A stretch of DNA of 28,652 bases from Chlamydomonas sphaeroides. Lineage: Eukaryota; Chlorophyta; Chlorophyceae; Chlamydomonadales; Chlamydomonadaceae. Position numbers and translations under genes: made by a program. Below are positions 1-9,578 of this stretch, in pieces. The notes beneath the pieces were generated by a model, which saw only the letters and a program-made list of their open reading frames with translations, was not told the DNA's origin and searched no databases. Location: NCBI GenBank assembly GCA_001662425.1, contig BDDC01001273.1, forward strand, positions 1-28,652. Reading direction: 5' to 3'. Position 1 is the stretch's first letter. Each line of letters opens with the position of its first letter.

Positions 1-165
1 GAGTGCCGACAGGCAGTGGGCGAGAGTAGCGAGCGGTGGGGAGGGGCTGATCGGGGCGCAGGAGTGCCAAAGGGCGGTGGGGGATAGCGACGAGCGGTTG
101 GGAGGGGATGGTCGGGGCGCAGGAGTGCCGTGGGGGCGGTGGGTGATGGCAGCATTGGGTGATGG
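1..165. repeat. 61-bp tandem repeat, left window edge
   Basis: Two full copies of a unit of about 61 bp (1-61 and 62-122) each begin GAGTGCC and end GGGGCGCAG. A third copy starting at 123 decays after about 20 bp into a short internal duplication of GGGTGATGGCAGCATT. The array probably continues to the left of the window. It is noncoding and of minisatellite type, and no gene is associated with it. Confidence 0.8.
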
Positions 166-440
166 CAGCATTCCGTGACGAAATCACGTGGATTAGATAG
201 TGAGCAGCGGTAATCCCTTGGCTGACTACGGCCCGTGCGCGGCTGCACCACCCCTCCTTCCATCCCGATTTGGTCCCCGGTGCCCCCGCTCGGTGGTTCG
301 TCCACCACGAAGTTGCCCTGCTGGCCCACGGCCCCATCCCCTCTGAGCCGATTATTCGGCTGATACACGCATCGCACGGTGCACCCTTGTCTGGGCCTAG
401 CCGAGGCCTCCACGTCGCCAGGAAACCCAGCCATACATGA

Positions 441-1150
441 AGCCGGCGCCGGCAGGAAGGCAGACTGGGCCTTACAGCCGTGTTTCCGTGCGGCACGAAA
501 CACGCACACATGCGGTCCGGACACCAGACTGCTGCGCACAACGCATCACCGGCACCCACACCCGCGGGGCCGCCGTCTGTCGAACCGGGCATGCGAGGTC
601 CCTTCCTTTCATTCAATACATGAAGCGCTACCATCACAACCCAAGCGTGCCTGCCTTACAACGGCCGAGTTCCGGCTTGGCCGCGGTCGCCTGCTGGCAT
701 GGCCACTCCTGTGGGCCAGCCGCCCTCCACCCAGCGCCCTGCTCCCACCGCGCCCCCGGCGCCTCCTAGTCCCACCTGGCTTTCCCCCTTTCGGCAACCC
801 TGCCTGCACCCCTGGTAAGCCCCAACCCACAACTGCATCTACCGATCTATATATTGTTGTCGTGGACGTGCAGACATACAGCGGTATGCGCGCCTGGCGT
901 GCGGCCACGCACGGGCACGCCGCCGCGGGCCGAGCCCACATACAGGCACACACCGGCAGCGGGCGGCACGCCCAGGGCAGCGGCTGCAACCTCGCCTCGC
1001 AGCCGGTGAGCCACGCACGCCATGCTGCGGAGTGCGTACGCTGCTGCCGTGCAACTGGGCCCATGGACGACCCACGCGTGCCTCCTACGCCCGGTCGCTG
1101 TCACCAGGCCCAGGCCCGCACCGCAGACACGAGCGCGTCCGCTCGCGGGA
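441..1150 (+). repeat. Diverged direct repeat, copy A
   Basis: This segment is alignable by eye, with indels, to 2838-3306. Shared landmarks occur in the same order: GGCGCCGGCAGG...GCAGACTGGG, CCAGCGCCCTGCTCCCACCG, GGGCACGCCGCCGCGGGCCG, GGCAGCGGGCGGCACGCCC, CCTCGCAGCCGG and CCTACGCCCGGTCGCTGTCA. Copy A is about 240 bp longer, mostly in its first half. Open reading frames across it are GC-driven and not conserved in frame between the copies, so it is probably a dispersed noncoding repeat or a transposon remnant. Boundaries are approximate. Confidence 0.8.
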
Positions 1151-2837
1151 ACAGGGGGCCTGCGGCCCAGAGGGCGTGGGGTCAAAGCGGGGAAAGCAGG
1201 GTAAGTTCACGGATGCATGAGGGCGGGGCGCGCGCAGCGCGTTCGTTGGGAGCGTTTGAACCGGTGGTCGACATTATGTGGGGTGAATGCCTGTGGGCTG
1301 TGGATGGCGCCCGTGCCGTGAACCATCATGTTATCTGCAGTGTCTGCTCACCGTTGCAGGCCGCGCCAATGGAGTCTATAGCCATGAGCAGGAGGTCCCA
1401 CTTGTCGGCCTTGCTGCGGGGCGGGGGCAGTGGCAGCGAGGGGAGTAAGGTTGAGGGCAGGTAGGGCGCGTGGTCATTAAAACACAACACGTGCCAGCGT
1501 TGGGCAATACCAGAAGTCGATGCGGCAGCGAGTAGCCAACGTGTTTAGAGGTTTGCGGCGTTAGGAGTCGAAGGGGATTTCCAGACACCCGCTGGAGACT
1601 GGACGTCAAGAGCGGTTGCAGCGCCGTTGCGAAGGTACAGTACGTGGGGGCGTACGAGTGGATGGTGAGCCGCGTCGGGCGCTCGCACACGGCCTCGTTT
1701 CATTGGCAGATTAGTGGAATAATGCCCCATTCCTTTGCGTGCGCAAAAGTATGGATGCCAGATTAGTAGCAGTTAGCCCGGGAGACGTGAAGCCATTAAC
1801 ATCGGTATCATAATGTTATATTCATAGACGCAGTCACGTGTGGTTGTTTAGTATAGTTGCTCAAGCTGCAGTCTCAATACATGCAGGTGGGAGTCGGGAA
1901 ACTACACGTTGCGTGCCCTGGAGTTCAAGGATTGGCCACTACTGCGGGTTTCGGTCCGGCTCAGGTCCGGCCCACGAGTAATCCACCCACAACGACAAAG
2001 CGGCGCGCTTCGTGGTTTTCGTGAAGATGTGAACCTCTTACCTGAAGAGCCGCAGAAGTGAACATGGCGATGCGGCAGTTTGGGCAACTTTCGGCGTAGC
2101 CAACGCTGCCGAGAGCGCACGCTTCTTGACAGGTTCTAATGATGTCCCAGAGGTGTCCACTGATGAATCGCTTAGAGCACTTGACGGCCAGCCGTCGCTT
2201 GTGCCGTCGTTGCTGTTTCTGGTGCTGTGCGAATCAGCGCGGTCGACCAGCTTGGGTGTCATCGCGAGGGGAGCTCAGGCAGAGGTCTTCGCGCGATCCG
2301 CGTCCGTGCGTCTTATACGGCTTGACAAGCGCTTGCGCGTGTTTGGGGGAGGCGTCGTTTCGTGTGTAACTCTGCGTAAAGATATTCACGTCTGCACAAC
2401 TCCGCACGACTAGATTGTAGGATGTCAGCTCCGGGATGTTGCTTCGCCAGCGGCGGTTGGTTGGCGACGAGCCGCTGCAGTACAAAAACGCGCAACCCGC
2501 GAGCAGGCGTCTATGACATGTCGGTCGCAAGGAACGTGCAGATCGCAAGCCCCTCGAACCAAGTGCTAGGCGACCGGGGCCCCTGCAATGTTGTGGAGGA
2601 CAGATGGATGGCCACCGATGCATGTTGCGCCGCGTAGGTTTCTCCTTAGACACACGCGTACCCAACGGGACCTCCTCGGCCCCCACCAGCGACAATTAGT
2701 TATGTCTATACATCCGCAACCTGTCGGGACAGTTCGGCTGATCCGCGGCTCCTGATCATCATATCTGCTGATGCGTCTCAGCTAGCGCTGCAGAAGCAGC
2801 AGCCAGACCAAGGTCTTCGCTTTCACAGGCACGACCG
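1151..2837. other. Gene-free spacer between the repeat copies
   Basis: About 1.7 kb without a reading frame that I recognise. Base composition is visibly less GC-rich than elsewhere, especially 1740-1880 and 2330-2420, and stops are frequent in all frames. One plus-strand TGTAA lies at 2365-2369 but no upstream coding exon could be matched to it. It may be intergenic sequence, the inside of a decayed mobile element, or the 3' UTR of a gene lying left of the window. Confidence 0.4.
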
Positions 2838-3306
2838 ACGCTGGCGCCGGCAGGCAGACTGGGTCTTATAGCCTTGCTCCCATGCGACCAACACACGGCC
2901 CAGACTGCGCACAACGCAACACCATGCACCGCCCTGCACCATTCGTTCCATGCTTGCTCGGGCCGGCCGCCATCCAGCGCCCTGCTCCCACCGCCTACGA
3001 CAGGCTCTCAACCCACACTTGCATGCAAGCAGAGGTGTGCTTGGCGTGCGGCCACGGGCACGCCGCCGCGGGCCGCCGAGCCCATAGGTCGGCACCGGCA
3101 GCGGGCGGCACGCCCTGGGCAGCGGCTGCAGCCCCGCCTCGCAGCCGGCGAGCCACGCCATGCTGCGGCAGAGTACCTAGGCGCTACTGCTGCTGCCGTG
3201 CACCTGAGCACATGCGTCCTCATTGCCGCGCCCGTGCCTCCTACGCCCGGTCGCTGTCATCAGGCCCAGGCCCGTACCGCCGCCAACACAGGGGCGTCCG
3301 CTCGCT
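2838..3306 (+). repeat. Diverged direct repeat, copy B
   Basis: This is the shorter partner of the repeat at 441-1150, in the same orientation about 2.4 kb away. It shares the same ordered landmarks, ending in CCTACGCCCGGTCGCTGTCA and CGTCCGCTCGC. Many substitutions and indels imply an old duplication. No terminal inverted repeats or target-site duplications could be recognised. Confidence 0.8.
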
Positions 3307-3861
3307 GCTGCTCGCCTACTCGAGCCCCCTCCTCGAGCATCCTCCCCGCCGCCGTCTCGCTGTGCGCGGCGGCACCTGCCAGCCTGCGGCCCCAGGCACG
3401 GCTCCCCAGCAGCGGGTGCTGCCCGCGGGGCTCCTGGCGTCATGATGCCCCTGACGTCATTGGGCGCCTGGCACCCGCACAGCCGCCCTGCCGCCGAGGT
3501 ACAGGCGCTGCACTGCCCCTTCCCGACGAGGGTGGCAGCGCGCTGCCCACAACTGCACTAACCCTCTACCTAAGTCGATCCCCTATTTGGCTTGCTGGCT
3601 GGCTGGCTAGCTAGCATCCGGCATGCAACGGGCGGGGCGGCCCGCAGTGCGCCATGCGCGGTGCTGGCCCACAACCAGCTGCGTAATCTGTTCGCTCCTC
3701 GCTGCTGGCGGCGAGGCGCCGCCAACAGTATAGCCCGCGACCCGCCCGCAGCTGGACGGGCGCCCGCCGCTCGCCCCACTGCAGGCGGCACCCTGCGTCC
3801 CTGCCCGGGCGTCCACCGCCTGCTCCCGGGCGCGCGAGCCGCCGCTGCTCCGCCTGCGCCC
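3307..3861. other. Downstream flank / 3' UTR region of RPN13
   Basis: This is sequence immediately downstream of the RPN13 stop codon. It is very GC-rich, so spurious open frames occur on both strands. No minus-strand TGTAA (plus-strand TTACA) was found between here and about 700, so the RPN13 3' end is not placed. A short GGCT run lies at 3594-3608. Confidence 0.4.
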
Positions 3862-6800
3862 TCAGTGCTCCATCGGCGCGCCTCCGCCTCCCCCGCCGCC
3901 GCCTCCCTCCGCGCCCTGCTGCCCGCCGCCGCCCTCCCTCCGCTCGCGGTCCACGAGCTCCTGCACCGCGCCCAGGAAGTCCGCCACCGAGAAGCCCTGC
4001 GGCCCAGGGCCACGGGTCGCGCCAGGGTCGGCGGCAGGAGGGACAAGAGCACGCGAGGGCTCGGGCGAGCGGAGGCACCACCCACCGGGGCGCTGCTGCG
4101 ACCCCTACGGACAAGCTCGGCGGGCCAGACGCATGGGTGCGCCCCACCCATGGGCAGCGCCCGCGGCCCCACACGCGGCCACGGGGCCGACGCCCCCCCC
4201 CAGGCATCGCCCTGGCCCCTCCTGTCAGGAGGCCGCGCCCCACATCACCCCGGCGCCGCCGACGCACCTGGGTCCACAACCCGCGCCCCCAACCTCCGCC
4301 GCCCCAGCCCCGCAGGTAGGCCACGCTGAGACGCTGGGCTCACGTGGGGCCCCGGCCCCCACCCCACACCCAGCGGCGGCCCGCACCTGGGCCCGCAGCC
4401 CGAACTGCGCCAGGTCCAGCTGCCCGCTCTGCAGCGCGGCGCTGAAGGAGCGCAGCTGCTGCTGGAACTGCGGGCTGTGGATGGTGGCCAGCAGGTGCTC
4501 GGTGGTCCTGGGAGGGGGAGGGGGAGGGGAAGGGGCGCACAAGGGAGACGGGGGCAGGGTGGCGCCGCGGCGCATGGGAGGCGGCGACCGCCCGGTGGCC
4601 AAAGGCGGCCAGGCGCCCAGCCCCACGCACCATCACGCAGCACACGCACCCCTGCCCAGCCCGCACCGCCGCCTCGCCCCTTTCCCCGCTGCCGCAGCCA
4701 CCTGTGCTGCTCGGGCAGGTGCGGGCCCAGCTCCTCCAGCACGCCCGGCTGCCGCAGCACGGGCGCCAGCAGCTCGGGCCGCAGCACCTCGGCCAGCGAG
4801 GGGCCGGGGGCCACGTGGCGCCGCCGCTGGCCGCCCTGAGGGGGAGAGGGGAAGGGAGGCAGGAGGAAGAGCGGGAGGCGTGGTGGGGGCAGGAGCGGGA
4901 GCTGCAGGCGTGGGGTGGGGCAGCCGAGGAGGACGACGGGCGGAGGGACCCTGTGCACCTTCCTTTGCCTACACTGCTTCCCCACCCCGCCTGCCCTGCC
5001 CTGCCCTGCCCTGCCCTGCCCTGCCCTGCCCTGCCCTGCCCTGCCCTGCCCTCCCCCGCCCCACCTGCGCCGCAGCCAGCTGCGCCAGCAGGCTGTGCGC
5101 CAGCGCCTCCTCGCTGGTGAAGGCGGGCGCGGAGCCGCCGCCCTGCGCCGCCGCGATGGCGTTGCCCAGGATGGCAGCCAGGTTGGCCGCCTGCGGTTGG
5201 GCGGTGGTGGTGGTTTTTGTTGGTGGTGGTGGCGGTGGTGGTGGTTGGGCAGTTGGGAGTTTGGCGATGTGCAACGCCCGCAGGCTCCCCGGGCCGCGCC
5301 GCCGCTCGCGGCTGCTGAGGCGGCGGCTGAGGTTGAGGCACGGGATGCCGTTGGCGCAGGTGGCGGCGGGGGCCGCGGTGCAGGCGCGGCGCCTGCCCGC
5401 TCGCTGCCTGGCCAGGGAGGGGGCTCACCTGTGCGTTCACAGCGGCGGTGCTGGCGGGCGTCTGGCCGGGGCCCGCGGGCAGCTGCACTATGGTGCCGCC
5501 CTGGCCCATCATGGCGCCCGCGCCGGGGGAGCTGCGGCGGGGTTGGGCGGGGCAGGGAGGGAGGGGTGGTGGTGGGCCCCACTGGCGCAGGGATGCGGCT
5601 GCTGCGGCTGCTGCCGCGCAACGCGGGCGCCGGCGCCTCCCCACTCCGGTGGGGCGGGTGCATGGGAGGGCGTGCGTGCGGCAGGGGCAGCACGGGCCGC
5701 CGCAGCTGCCGGGGGCCCGCCGCCAGCCGCCGTGGGCCTCCTCACCCCGCCATGTGCGCATGCTCCAGCGCGGAGCGAGGCGCCAGGCCGTCCGCGCCCC
5801 CACCGGCAGCCTCTGCCGCCGCCGGCGCGTCAACGCCGCCGCCGCCGGCCGCCTCTGCGGGAGCGGAAGCGTCGCGAGGGCCGCACCGTCAGCCACGTGG
5901 CAGCAGGGGCAGCAGGGGTTTTCGGCGTGCATGTACGGCCCAGGTGAGCGGCACGCAGCTGCTTTTGCAGCGCGCAGCTGCTTGGCGCGCAGCCGGCGGC
6001 GCAGCCTCGCGGGCGGCGGCCTCGGGTGCCGTTTGGCGCCCAGGTCTGCGGCGAGGCCCTTGCGTCGGCTGGCTGCTGCCCCACCCGCGGGGTGGTTGAT
6101 GGCCCTGTTGAAGGCAGCCAGCAGGGCGTCGTCGGCCTCGGGCTTGGGCTCCTGCAGCCTGGGGCCGGCAGGGGAGCGGCAGGGGCAAGGTGTCGCGGGC
6201 GAATGTGAGGAAGGGCGGAAGGGCATTGCGGGCGTTGCATGGTGGCTCCAGCGGGGGTCGCTGCTGGGCGGCGCTGGGCTAGGCCGTTCACAACAGCAGC
6301 CCAGCCGCACGCACAACCACACGCACAAACACACACACACACGCGCGCACACCAGAAGAACATGTTGCGGTCCTTGTCGTCGGGAAACTTGAGCACCACG
6401 GCGCGCTGGCCAGGGATCTGAATCCGAGGGCAGGAGGCAGCACGTGCGGCAGGCAGAGTCAGCAACGCTGTGTCAGCGCCGCGCGGTGAAAACGGCCGCC
6501 AGCCTTGCAGCGCGGGGCCCGCTTGCATGCCGCATGGGACCACGCGGGCCTTGGCATTGGGGCAACCGCACGACGCCACGCACACCGGCCGGCTCGCTGC
6601 CGCGGTCGCCGCCGACACCCCCCGTCCGCTTGCCTTCTCCAGTGAGGCCTCGCCAGGGAAGACAATGGTATCCTCCTCGGGCGTCGAGGCGGGGCCCGCC
6701 GCCGCACGCTCATACCAGCGCAGGTGTACCAGCGTGTCCTCCGTCTGCGGGCGACGGCGGCGCAGAAGTGGGAGAGAGGGCATTGCTGTGCCGACAAGGC

Positions 6801-7078
6801 AGCGCCATGACCCATGGGCCACGCCCGGACAAGCCGGGCGTGCTGCGCGCAAGCCAGACGGAGGTTCCCGGCCACTCCTATGCCAATCACGTTGTCTGAG
6901 AGGCCGCTCTCGAGGCTTGGCATCGCAGCGGCGGGAACTAGAATCGCGGGACTGTCCCGCCATGCTGTCATCTCACCTGCACGACCTGCACAAGGCCCTT
7001 CCGCGCGTCCGGCTGCAGTATGCCTCCAGCTTCAAGCTTCAAGCGGCCCGCCCTAAACTGGGCGAGCGTGGCTTCCAT
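3862..7078 (-). CDS. RPN13: 26S proteasome ubiquitin receptor RPN13/ADRM1
   Basis: Ubiquitin receptor of the 26S proteasome lid/base that also binds the deubiquitinase UCH37. Exons, first to last: 7078-6977, 6744-6619, 6417-6353, 6158-6085, 5854-5746, 5531-5429, 5190-5065, 4835-4702, 4507-4387, 3996-3862, giving 364 aa. Residues 1-~115 are the Pru domain: LAQFRAGRL, RKGLVQVVQ, LVHLRWYER, DTIVFP, VVLKFPDDKDRNMFFW and LQEPKPE match the family in order. Residues ~123-235 are a Gly/Ala/Pro linker plus a helical stretch. The DEUBAD domain runs from about 245 to 345 (LAEVLRPELLAPVLRQPGV, LPEQHR, SPQFQQQLRSFSAALQSGQL, FGLRAQ, GFSVADFLGAVQEL), with a Gly-rich tail ending PMEH. Exon 2 could instead end at 6634 using a GC donor (AAG|GCAAGC), which removes five residues. 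The start is the Met just before the conserved Pru core; upstream in-frame Mets exist but are not supported. Direct joining of exons 9 and 10 keeps frame, though a small extra exon is possible. Confidence 0.9.
4990..5050. repeat. (CCCTG)n pentanucleotide microsatellite
   Basis: About 12 perfect CCTGC units lie in intron 7 of RPN13, 15 nt past the exon 7 donor. The transcribed minus strand therefore carries (GCAGG)n. The same pentanucleotide recurs at the right edge of the window inside an SPF45 intron. Confidence 0.95.
5202..5246. repeat. GGT-rich trinucleotide run
   Basis: An imperfect (GGT)n run on the plus strand gives (ACC)n in the RPN13 transcript. It lies about 12 nt upstream of the exon 7 acceptor (5191) and probably doubles as its C-rich acceptor tract. 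Confidence 0.8.
6319..6352. repeat. CA/GT microsatellite at the RPN13 intron 3 donor
   Basis: A (CA)n-type run on the plus strand reads as alternating GT/GC immediately after the exon 3 end on the transcript strand. The donor GTGTGC at 6352 is the first element of the run, so several adjacent GT dinucleotides compete. Only the first keeps the Trp codon of the conserved FFW-(L/M)QEP motif in frame. Confidence 0.8.
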
Positions 7079-7423
7079 GTCGTCGATCGACGCAGCTAAA
7101 AATGCTGTGCGAAGAGCGCTTGTTTGACGAACGGATATAGGTATACGGACGGTGCTGCTCCTTGCTTTCAGCGGCAAAGACAGGGCAACGCAGTAAGGCA
7201 TGATGCATTCATCGGGTGCCATCGGCCTTACTTGCCCCCTTCGCCATGACTCGTCACAACTACGCATTAACACGGTCCCGCATTGCGATAGAATAGACCG
7301 GGGTTCCGGTGCCGTCTCATTTAGCGTTGCATAAGCACACCGCGCTGTGGGACACGCCTCGCCAAACATTAGGAATACGCTGTAGCCTTCTTCGGGCCCC
7401 TTCGCGGGGGCTGTGCCTTGGAA
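7079..7423. promoter_or_regulatory. Shared divergent promoter region, RPN13 / receiver-SAM gene
   Basis: 345 bp separate the start codons of two head-to-head genes, so both promoters and 5' UTRs must lie here or overlap. The region is less GC-rich than the flanking exons. No convincing TATA box was recognised on either strand. Transcription start sites cannot be placed from sequence alone. Confidence 0.6.
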
Positions 7424-8143
7424 ATGGGCGGCAAGCCTCTACACTATGATGTGCACGGCGTGCTCCGTATCTTGGCCGTCGACGACGACTCAGTCAACCT
7501 CATGGTCATTGAATCCACGCTCAGGCCGCTGGGCTGGAGTATAGTGCCGGCGGTGGACGGGTCAGAGGCGTACGCAGCCATCGCTGATGGGGACACTTGG
7601 CCGGACCTTGTGCTGCTGGACTACAACCTGGAGGTTGGGGACAGCGGGGAGGTGGTGCTGGAGAAGCTGCTGAGCACGTTCGGCAGCACAAACGTCCCCG
7701 TCGTCATGTGCACGGCAATGTCCGCCAACTCGGTGGAGCTGGACCGCTGCCTGACCGCCGGCGCGGCCGACATCCTGCTGAAGCCCTACGAGCGCAGCCG
7801 TGTCATGGAAATTGTCAACAAGCACTGCCCGGGCAAGGCGACCCCGCGGCCGCAGAAGCCGGCGGCACCGCTGCCGCCCGCGCCGGCACCTGCACCTGTG
7901 CCGGCGCCGGCACCCGCGCCGGTGCCAGCTCCGCCGATGCCGGCGGCGGCGCCGGCCGCGGCGGAGCCTGACATTGACAGCTTCTGCGCTGGCATCGGCC
8001 TGGAGTACGTTGGCAAGAAGCTTAAAGACCAGGGCGTGCAGGTGAAGGACCTGCCCGGCCTGGATGATGCAGCGCTGCGCAAGCTGGGCGTGGTAGTCAA
8101 GTCGCAACGCGACAAGATCTTGGAAGCGGCCAAATTGTTGTGA
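7424..8143 (+). CDS. Receiver (REC) domain protein with C-terminal SAM domain
   Basis: Single-exon gene, 239 aa. Residues 13-~133 form a CheY-like receiver domain: acidic cluster D20-D22, phosphoacceptor D66 in DLVLLDYNL, T97 in VVMCTAMSA and K120 in ILLKPYE, so phosphorylation competence appears intact. Residues ~138-182 are a low-complexity Pro/Ala linker. Residues ~183-239 (from DIDSFCAGIGLEYVGKKLKD to RDKILEAAKLL) resemble a SAM helical bundle, with the IGLEYV, LKDQGV, LRKLGV and ILEA positions typical of that fold. No histidine kinase, DNA-binding or GGDEF output domain is present. It is probably a phosphorelay protein that oligomerises or recruits partners through the SAM domain; the function is inferred. 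ATG 7424 is used; an in-frame TTG two codons upstream is not credible as a start. The frame is closed by TGA. Confidence 0.85.
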   Translation: MGGKPLHYDVHGVLRILAVDDDSVNLMVIESTLRPLGWSIVPAVDGSEAYAAIADGDTWPDLVLLDYNLEVGDSGEVVLEKLLSTFGSTNVPVVMCTAMSANSVELDRCLTAGAADILLKPYERSRVMEIVNKHCPGKATPRPQKPAAPLPPAPAPAPVPAPAPAPVPAPPMPAAAPAAAEPDIDSFCAGIGLEYVGKKLKDQGVQVKDLPGLDDAALRKLGVVVKSQRDKILEAAKLL

Positions 8144-8920
8144 GCAATCTCGGGTTGTGACAGGGTTTGGGTTGCTGGGCCGGGGATTGGATCCGTACCT
8201 GTGAACTGTGAGGCCATGAAACACATGTTTTGACACAATGATGCGAGGTTTGGCTCAGTCCTAAAGCGCAGCGCGCACGTGTGGTGCGGGCTACGAGGCC
8301 GCATGGCACTGCAAAGCAGGGTATGGAGTGTTCGGAAGGGTGTGCAGGCCAGGGTGACTGCTCTGTGAGATCGGTCGGCGTGCATGGTGCCTGAGCTCCA
8401 GGCTTGGCCAGGGCCGTCGGCCGCACGTTCCTTGAGTGCGAATGTGTGCTTCTTGTGCTGCTACTCTGGCACACGTATGCCTGCCAGAGCTGTTGAAGCT
8501 CGGTTGGGGGCATTGTTACATGTGCCGGTGACGCCGGATGTGGTTGGCTTATGGTGTGCCTCCAGTTGACGGTGCTGGCCCTTCATCCATGAGGGATCCA
8601 GGGCTAGAGCGCTGCTCGTTTGCAGTTGGTCAAGAGACAAGCAATGCTAGGGGCGTGAATTGCCGGCGCCCTGGCGGCGGTGGTGGATGTGGATGCGAGC
8701 GCAAGCCGTTCGTTTGGTGTTCATAAAGCAAGCCGGGTGCGAGTATGGAGATGGTGGCTAGCTTGTGGCAGGCCCGGCTGGCGGGAGGAGTAGGGTTCCA
8801 GGGTGCGGCGGGTGGTAGCGGCGAGCGGCGGCGATGCGTGATCAGTGATGGCTTGCGAGGCGCGGGTTGTGGCAGCAGACAGGTGCAGACAGGGACAGGC
8901 GCTGTAACGCGCTGACGGCG
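8144..8920 (+). other. Probable 3' UTR of the receiver-SAM gene
   Basis: This runs from the stop codon to shortly after a plus-strand TGTAA at 8903-8907, the usual chlorophyte polyadenylation signal. A UTR of about 770 nt is common in Chlamydomonas-type genes. No coding frame recognised. Small open frames here lack homology cues. Confidence 0.6.
8903..8907 (+). terminator. TGTAA polyadenylation signal, receiver-SAM gene
   Basis: First plus-strand TGTAA downstream of the stop at 8143. Cleavage would be expected roughly 10-20 nt further on. Confidence 0.6.
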
Positions 8921-9290
8921 TGCTGCTAGAGGTCTTGCATGCTCTCTTATCTGCATCCCGGGTTGGTGCCAGGGGCGTGTGGGGCGGCGGGGTTAGGCGC
9001 TGCTCGGGGCTCTCACACCACACCACACCGCACCAGGGGAGCACCGGCGCTACAGCAGGGCGTGACAAGGGCGCTTCGGCATCGTGCACCGGCGTGGCTT
9101 GGCGTCAAGGGCACGCCGGCCTGCGTCACAGCGGAGCATCCTCTGCTGCTGCCTCCTATCGCCCGGGCCTGCCTGCCAGCGTACCTCTGCGCTGCCCGCC
9201 CACGACCCCAATCACGCACACTCGCGTCCCTGGCAGCTTTGACCCCTAATACACAGCCCGCCTGGCCGCCGCAGCACACTGCACAAACAG
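8921..9290. other. Short space between convergent 3' ends
   Basis: The receiver-SAM gene (plus) and the phosphatase gene (minus) converge here, leaving about 370 bp between their predicted polyadenylation sites. No gene or repeat seen. Confidence 0.4.
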
Positions 9291-9300
9291 CCCCTTCCAC

Positions 9301-9305
9301 TTACA
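9301..9305 (-). terminator. TGTAA polyadenylation signal, HAD phosphatase gene
   Basis: Plus-strand TTACA equals minus-strand TGTAA, 274 nt downstream of the stop codon at 9579-9581. It is the first such signal on that strand, giving a 3' UTR of about 290 nt. Confidence 0.6.
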
Positions 9306-9578
9306 GCTGCTGTGCCGCTGCGATCCGAGCCGACTAGGCGGCCATTGCCGCCGTATCTACCGTACTACCTATCGTACTCGCACCCGACACAACTCCGTAC
9401 TTCGTTTCGTTATCCCATGCCTGCAAGGACGCTGCCAATGCGGAAGCCCTTCATGCGCACCTGCTCGCCCACATACCACCACCACCACTACTACGCCACG
9501 CCCTCGCGCCTCTGCCACAGCAACACGAAGGTCCGTGCGTGAACCAGCCAGCCGCGTCCGCTCCCAGCCTGCGACCCC

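Noticed and set aside
379..1464. 361-codon plus-strand open frame near the left edge
   Set aside because: It crosses the diverged repeat, no frame is conserved with the second copy, composition is Arg/Pro/His-biased and no domain is recognisable.
2365..2369. Plus-strand TGTAA as the end of a gene in the left region
   Set aside because: No upstream exon series could be linked to it; a five-base motif is expected by chance.
4265..4325. Extra exon between RPN13 exons 9 and 10 (acceptor CTCAG, donor CAG|GTGCGT)
   Set aside because: Attractive splice signals, but the 58-nt length breaks frame, and direct joining of exons 9 and 10 gives a normal DEUBAD ending.
4340..6352. 670-codon open frame on the minus strand, and similar long frames over RPN13
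   Set aside because: It reads through real exons and introns in mixed frames. Conserved Pru and DEUBAD segments lie in different frames and are joined only by splicing; the open length comes from high GC.
7418..7423. TTG as start of the receiver-SAM protein
   Set aside because: Nuclear algal genes start at ATG almost without exception; ATG lies two codons downstream, before the conserved domain.
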